Source: Lachnospiraceae bacterium UBA3711 (GTDB taxonomy: Bacteria; Bacillota; Clostridia; Lachnospirales; Lachnospiraceae). From it: a DNA stretch of 15,286 nt. The notes below the pieces were generated by a model. The model did not search any database. It worked only from the letters and a program-made list of their open reading frames with translations, and was not told the DNA's origin. Of this stretch, positions 12,759 to 15,286 are shown piece after piece. The stretch lies in assembly GCA_002371345.1 (NCBI GenBank), contig DFHY01000087.1:4628-19913 (forward strand). The letters run 5' to 3'. The translations under genes and the position numbers were made by a program. Positions within the stretch are counted from its first letter, which is position 1, and every line of letters starts with the position of its first letter.

Positions 12759-14051
12759 ATGCGAAGAGTTATTCGAGTATGTCTGCTCATAATGGTGACA
12801 ACACTCCTTATGGGCACCAGTGTTTTTGCAACCGACTATACCAGGAAGGGAACCTACCGCTGGGCTGTTGAAAACGGCCTGTATTACGCGTATGACGCTG
12901 TCACGGGCGAGCTTATCAGAAACTGCAGGGTAGGCAAGAGCTATGTTGATGAGAATGGAACCCGTTATCTGAACCGGTTTGTGAAGGGCGTCTATTACAA
13001 TCCGAAGGGAATTGCCCGGAAGAAGTTCAAGGGCGGCTGGGTAAAAACAGGCGACAAGGTGTACTATTTCCTTAATAAGAAGATGGTCACCGGCTATAAG
13101 AAGATAGGCAGTAAGTACTATTATTTCAGCTCGTCAGGTGAAAGACTGAGCGGCGTGTATTATGCCGGACGCAAATACCGCTATTTCAAGATGACCAACG
13201 GGGCACGCTATTCGAAGGTCGGCTGGAAGACCATAAGCGGTAAGAGATATTATATATCCGCTAATGGCGTTATAAAGGAAGGCTTCTTCAAGATCGGTAA
13301 GAAGAAATACTATCAGACTGTTCTCACAGGTATTGTAAAAGGAGAGCAGGAGATTGGAGGCAAGAAGTTTTACTTCAAGTCAAACGGTGTATACGACGCG
13401 GATATGACAAAACGTATCCGCGAAGCAAGCGCGCTGGGCAAGCCTGAGGATATGCTGTTCTTCACTAAGTTTGAATCAGGCAGTGTCGGGTACGCCCAGA
13501 CAGGCGGCGATTCGGGAAAAGCCTGCGGAAAATATCAGTTCGATTACCGCTATGCGCTTATACCTTTCCTGAAGTACTGCTATACTGCAGACCCTGTGTT
13601 CTTTGCCGGCTTTGAACCTTACCTGAATATATCGCCGGGCGACAAGTCTCTCATAGGCAACAATAAGCTGTTCAAAGCCTGGAAAGACTGCTACGATGCG
13701 AACGCGACGTTTTTCTCTTCCATGCAGGACAAGTATGCAGAGGAAGCATATTACAAACCGGCTGAGACTTATCTTGCCGCGAAGGGTATACATCTGGCGG
13801 TTCGTCCATATGTAATCCGGGGAGCAGTGTTCAGCTATTCTATCCAGGAGGGCTCACTCGTTGCGGCACAGGCTGTGGTTGCAGCCGGGCTTAACGACAG
13901 CATTACAAACAAAGAATTCCTGGAGAAACTGTATGATTACCGATGGAAGGATCCCAGGGGCTGGAATAGGAATTCGGTGTTTACGTATCGTTATACTCAG
14001 GAGAGAGCCCTGGCTTTGAGTATACTGAGCGCGGCTGCAGCGGCGGGATGA
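12759..14051 (+). CDS. Secreted cell-wall-binding repeat protein with lysozyme-like C-terminal domain
   Basis: The 430-residue product has a signal peptide (basic MRRVIR, hydrophobic core, likely cut after VFA at residue 24). Residues about 91-211 contain roughly six 19-21-residue repeats rich in Gly, Lys, Tyr and Phe (for example GWVKTGDKVYYF, YKKIGSKYYYF, GWKTISGKRYYI, EIGGKKFYF), of the choline/cell-wall-binding type. The C-terminal half (about 215-430) is a separate domain. Near its start is FESGSVGYAQTGG followed by CGKYQF, which resembles the catalytic Glu and Y/M-Q signature of lysozyme or transglycosylase folds, so Glu239 is a candidate acid. The likely role is attachment to and cleavage of cell-wall glycans. 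AGGGAG (12745-12750) serves ATG 12759. It lies where rpmJ is usually found. Substrate and activity are unproven. Confidence 0.75.
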   Translation: MRRVIRVCLLIMVTTLLMGTSVFATDYTRKGTYRWAVENGLYYAYDAVTGELIRNCRVGKSYVDENGTRYLNRFVKGVYYNPKGIARKKFKGGWVKTGDKVYYFLNKKMVTGYKKIGSKYYYFSSSGERLSGVYYAGRKYRYFKMTNGARYSKVGWKTISGKRYYISANGVIKEGFFKIGKKKYYQTVLTGIVKGEQEIGGKKFYFKSNGVYDADMTKRIREASALGKPEDMLFFTKFESGSVGYAQTGGDSGKACGKYQFDYRYALIPFLKYCYTADPVFFAGFEPYLNISPGDKSLIGNNKLFKAWKDCYDANATFFSSMQDKYAEEAYYKPAETYLAAKGIHLAVRPYVIRGAVFSYSIQEGSLVAAQAVVAAGLNDSITNKEFLEKLYDYRWKDPRGWNRNSVFTYRYTQERALALSILSAAAAAG

Positions 14052-14092
14052 TGGGTATCTTCTGCCGGAGATATTGATTAGAGGAAACAGCT

Positions 14093-15016
14093 ATGAGATT
14101 AGTGACAAGAAGCGATTTTGACGGACTTGTATGCGCGATGATCCTGAAAGAGATGGGCATGATCGATGAGATAAAATTCGTTCATCCTAAGGACGTACAG
14201 GACGGAAAGATCGATCTTACAAGCGATGATATTACGACAAACCTGCCATATGATCCGAGGGTGGGTCTGTGCTTCGACCATCATGAATCTGAGCTGTCCA
14301 GAAACAGCGACGCTGTGAAGGACGGAAAATGGATCATAGAGAAGGACGCAAAGAGCGCGGCAAGAGTTGTCTACAACTATTATAAGAAACCCGACAACCT
14401 TCAGCGTATCTCTGACGAGATTATGTGGGCTGTAGACAAGGGCGATTCAGCTGACTTTACCATTGAGGAGGTAAAGAATCCGACCGGCTGGGTATTGATG
14501 AACTTCATCATGGATGCACGCACCGGACTGGGCAGATTCCATGATTTCAGGATCTCCAATTACCAGCTGATGATGGAGCTTATCGACTACTGCCTTGACC
14601 ATCCGATTGAGGATGTACTCGCCCTTCCGGACGTCAAGGAGAGAGTTGATCTGTATTTCGAGCAGCAGGAGAAGTTCTGGGCGCAGTTAAAAGAGGTGTC
14701 CCGCCAGGTGGGGCGCTGCGTCATAGTAGATCTGCGCGATCTTGATGTCATTTATACCGGTAACCGTTTCCTGATCTACACCATGTATCCGGACGCGTAT
14801 TTCTCCATCCATATCGCCTGGGGATTCAGAAAGCAGAATACTGCTGTCATGATCGGAAAGTCGATCTTCAAGGATTCGCCGGATGTCGATAAGAATATAG
14901 CCGATATCTGCCTGAAGTACGGCGGAGGCGGACACAAGAACGCCGGAACATGCCAGGTGGACAATGACAAGGTTGATGAGGTTATTCCTGATATTCTGGA
15001 GTTCTTCAACAGCTGA
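14093..15016 (+). CDS. DHH/DHHA1 phosphoesterase family protein (exopolyphosphatase-related)
   Basis: The 307-residue cytosolic protein belongs to the DHH superfamily, whose members cleave phosphoesters in nanoRNA, cyclic dinucleotides or polyphosphate. Metal-binding motifs are visible: RSDFDGL (Asp8, Asp10), FDHHES (Asp62, His63, His64) and MWAVDKGDSAD (Asp114, Asp118). The DHHA1 substrate-binding motif YGGGGHKNAG is at residues 276-285. It looks most like the group annotated as exopolyphosphatase-related (COG2404); the true substrate is not known from sequence. GAGG (14081-14084) is eight bases before ATG 14093. The 41-base gap after the cell-wall gene holds only a small TATCTTC/GGAGATA hairpin (14056-14073) without a T-run, so the two genes may share a transcript. 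Confidence 0.85.
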   Translation: MRLVTRSDFDGLVCAMILKEMGMIDEIKFVHPKDVQDGKIDLTSDDITTNLPYDPRVGLCFDHHESELSRNSDAVKDGKWIIEKDAKSAARVVYNYYKKPDNLQRISDEIMWAVDKGDSADFTIEEVKNPTGWVLMNFIMDARTGLGRFHDFRISNYQLMMELIDYCLDHPIEDVLALPDVKERVDLYFEQQEKFWAQLKEVSRQVGRCVIVDLRDLDVIYTGNRFLIYTMYPDAYFSIHIAWGFRKQNTAVMIGKSIFKDSPDVDKNIADICLKYGGGGHKNAGTCQVDNDKVDEVIPDILEFFNS

Positions 15017-15088
15017 GACGTCAGAAAAGGGAACAGAAGCGGAACAGCGTTCATGATCAGCCGGGCAGGCTTGCTTCATGACTGAGGC

Positions 15089-15128
15089 TTCACCAGGAAA
15101 TCCGGAAACGGATTACAGCACTGGTGAA
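15089..15128 (+). other. Nested stem-loop upstream of the tRNA promoter
   Basis: TTCACCAG (15089-15096) pairs with CTGGTGAA (15121-15128). Inside lies a perfect hairpin AATCCG (15099-15104), loop GAAA, CGGATT (15109-15114). The GAAA loop is a stable GNRA tetraloop, which suggests an RNA rather than DNA role, presumably at the 3' end of the DHH gene transcript. A's, not T's, follow on the + strand, so this is not a canonical intrinsic terminator. It may protect the 3' end or work with Rho. The 15017-15088 stretch before it holds nothing I can name. Confidence 0.5.
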
Positions 15129-15144
15129 AAACAGAAAAAAGTGG

Positions 15145-15173
15145 TTGACATGAACGCGTTATATTGTTATTAT
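15145..15173 (+). promoter_or_regulatory. Near-consensus sigma-A promoter of the tRNA gene
   Basis: TTGACA (15145-15150, perfect -35) and TATTAT (15168-15173, 5 of 6) are spaced by exactly 17 bases. The expected start near 15180 leaves a leader of about 23 bases before the mature tRNA. That leader contains a hairpin TGAGTT (15182-15187), GGAA, AACTCA (15192-15197), which could guide or delay RNase P cleavage of the precursor. Confidence 0.85.
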
Positions 15174-15202
15174 ATCGTTCGTGAGTTGGAAAACTCAGGT
15201 TC

Positions 15203-15286
15203 GCGGAAGTGGCGGAATAGGCAGACGCGCAGGCTTCAGGTGCCTGTGATCGCAAGGTCGTGAGAGTTCAAGTCTCTTCTTCCGCA
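15203..15286 (+). tRNA. tRNA-Leu(CAG), reaching the window end at the discriminator base
   Basis: The 84-base class II tRNA folds completely. The acceptor stem is GCGGAAG (15203-15209) with CTTCCGC (15279-15285), and A73 is at 15286. The anticodon stem is CAGGC (15230-15234) with GCCTG (15242-15246), with anticodon CAG at 15237-15239, which reads CUG leucine codons. The long variable arm GATC-GCAA-GGTC (15248-15259) and the T arm GAGAG/CTCTT with loop TTCAAGT (15267-15273) are typical of tRNA-Leu. The window stops before the CCA end, so I cannot tell whether CCA is encoded or whether further tRNA genes follow. Confidence 0.96.

Noticed and set aside
15078..15263. A 61-codon + strand frame ending inside the tRNA
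   Set aside because: It runs through the nested stem-loop, the tRNA promoter and most of the tRNA gene. It has no ribosome binding site and no recognisable protein.
1..15286. CRISPR arrays, insertion sequences, attachment sites or phage genes
   Set aside because: I saw no spaced repeat array, no transposase and no terminal inverted repeats. The only tandem repeats are the protein-level wall-binding repeats in 12759-14051.

Overview
The window is a chromosomal stretch of a Gram-positive anaerobe of the Bacillota, class Clostridia, most like Lachnospiraceae. That placement is an inference. It rests on a four-cysteine S14, a four-cysteine zinc adenylate kinase, long-form L22, strong AGGAGG ribosome binding sites throughout, a KOW-domain protein between map and infA, and a secreted protein with aromatic cell-wall-binding repeats. 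Every gene I can support is on the + strand.

Region 1 (1-9205) is the fused S10-spc ribosomal protein operon: rpsJ (3' end only), rplC, rplD, rplW, rplB, rpsS, rplV, rpsC, rplP, rpmC, rpsQ, rplN, rplX, rplE, rpsN (zinc type), rpsH, rplF, rplR, rpsE, rpmD, rplO. Spacing is tight. Three junctions are one-base stop/start overlaps (rplD/rplW, rpsC/rplP, rplO/secY) and rpmC starts inside rplP. The order is the classical one and the proteins look intact. Exceptions to the compact layout are a 146-base structured spacer between rpsS and rplV and a charged insertion of about 10-12 residues in L6.

Region 2 (9205-12653) is the distal spc block: secY, adk, map, a small KOW-domain RNA-binding protein and infA. 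These couple ribosome synthesis to membrane insertion, nucleotide balance, N-terminal methionine removal and translation initiation. The 166 bases between secY and adk contain four segments that can pair 1:2, 2:3 and 3:4, the arrangement seen in attenuators.

Region 3 (12654-15286) breaks the usual order. The rpmJ-rpsM-rpsK-rpsD-rpoA-rplQ block that normally follows infA is absent from the window. In its place is a strong extended -10 promoter embedded in overlapping dyads and regulator-like half-sites. It drives a secreted protein with cell-wall-binding repeats and a lysozyme-like C-terminal domain, followed by a DHH/DHHA1 phosphoesterase. The window ends at the discriminator base of a tRNA-Leu(CAG), which has a near-consensus sigma-A promoter.

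Most of the window is ordinary, highly conserved sequence. The parts worth a second look are the secY-adk spacer, the rpsS-rplV spacer, and the promoter and product of the gene after infA. No intergenic stretch exceeds 300 bases.
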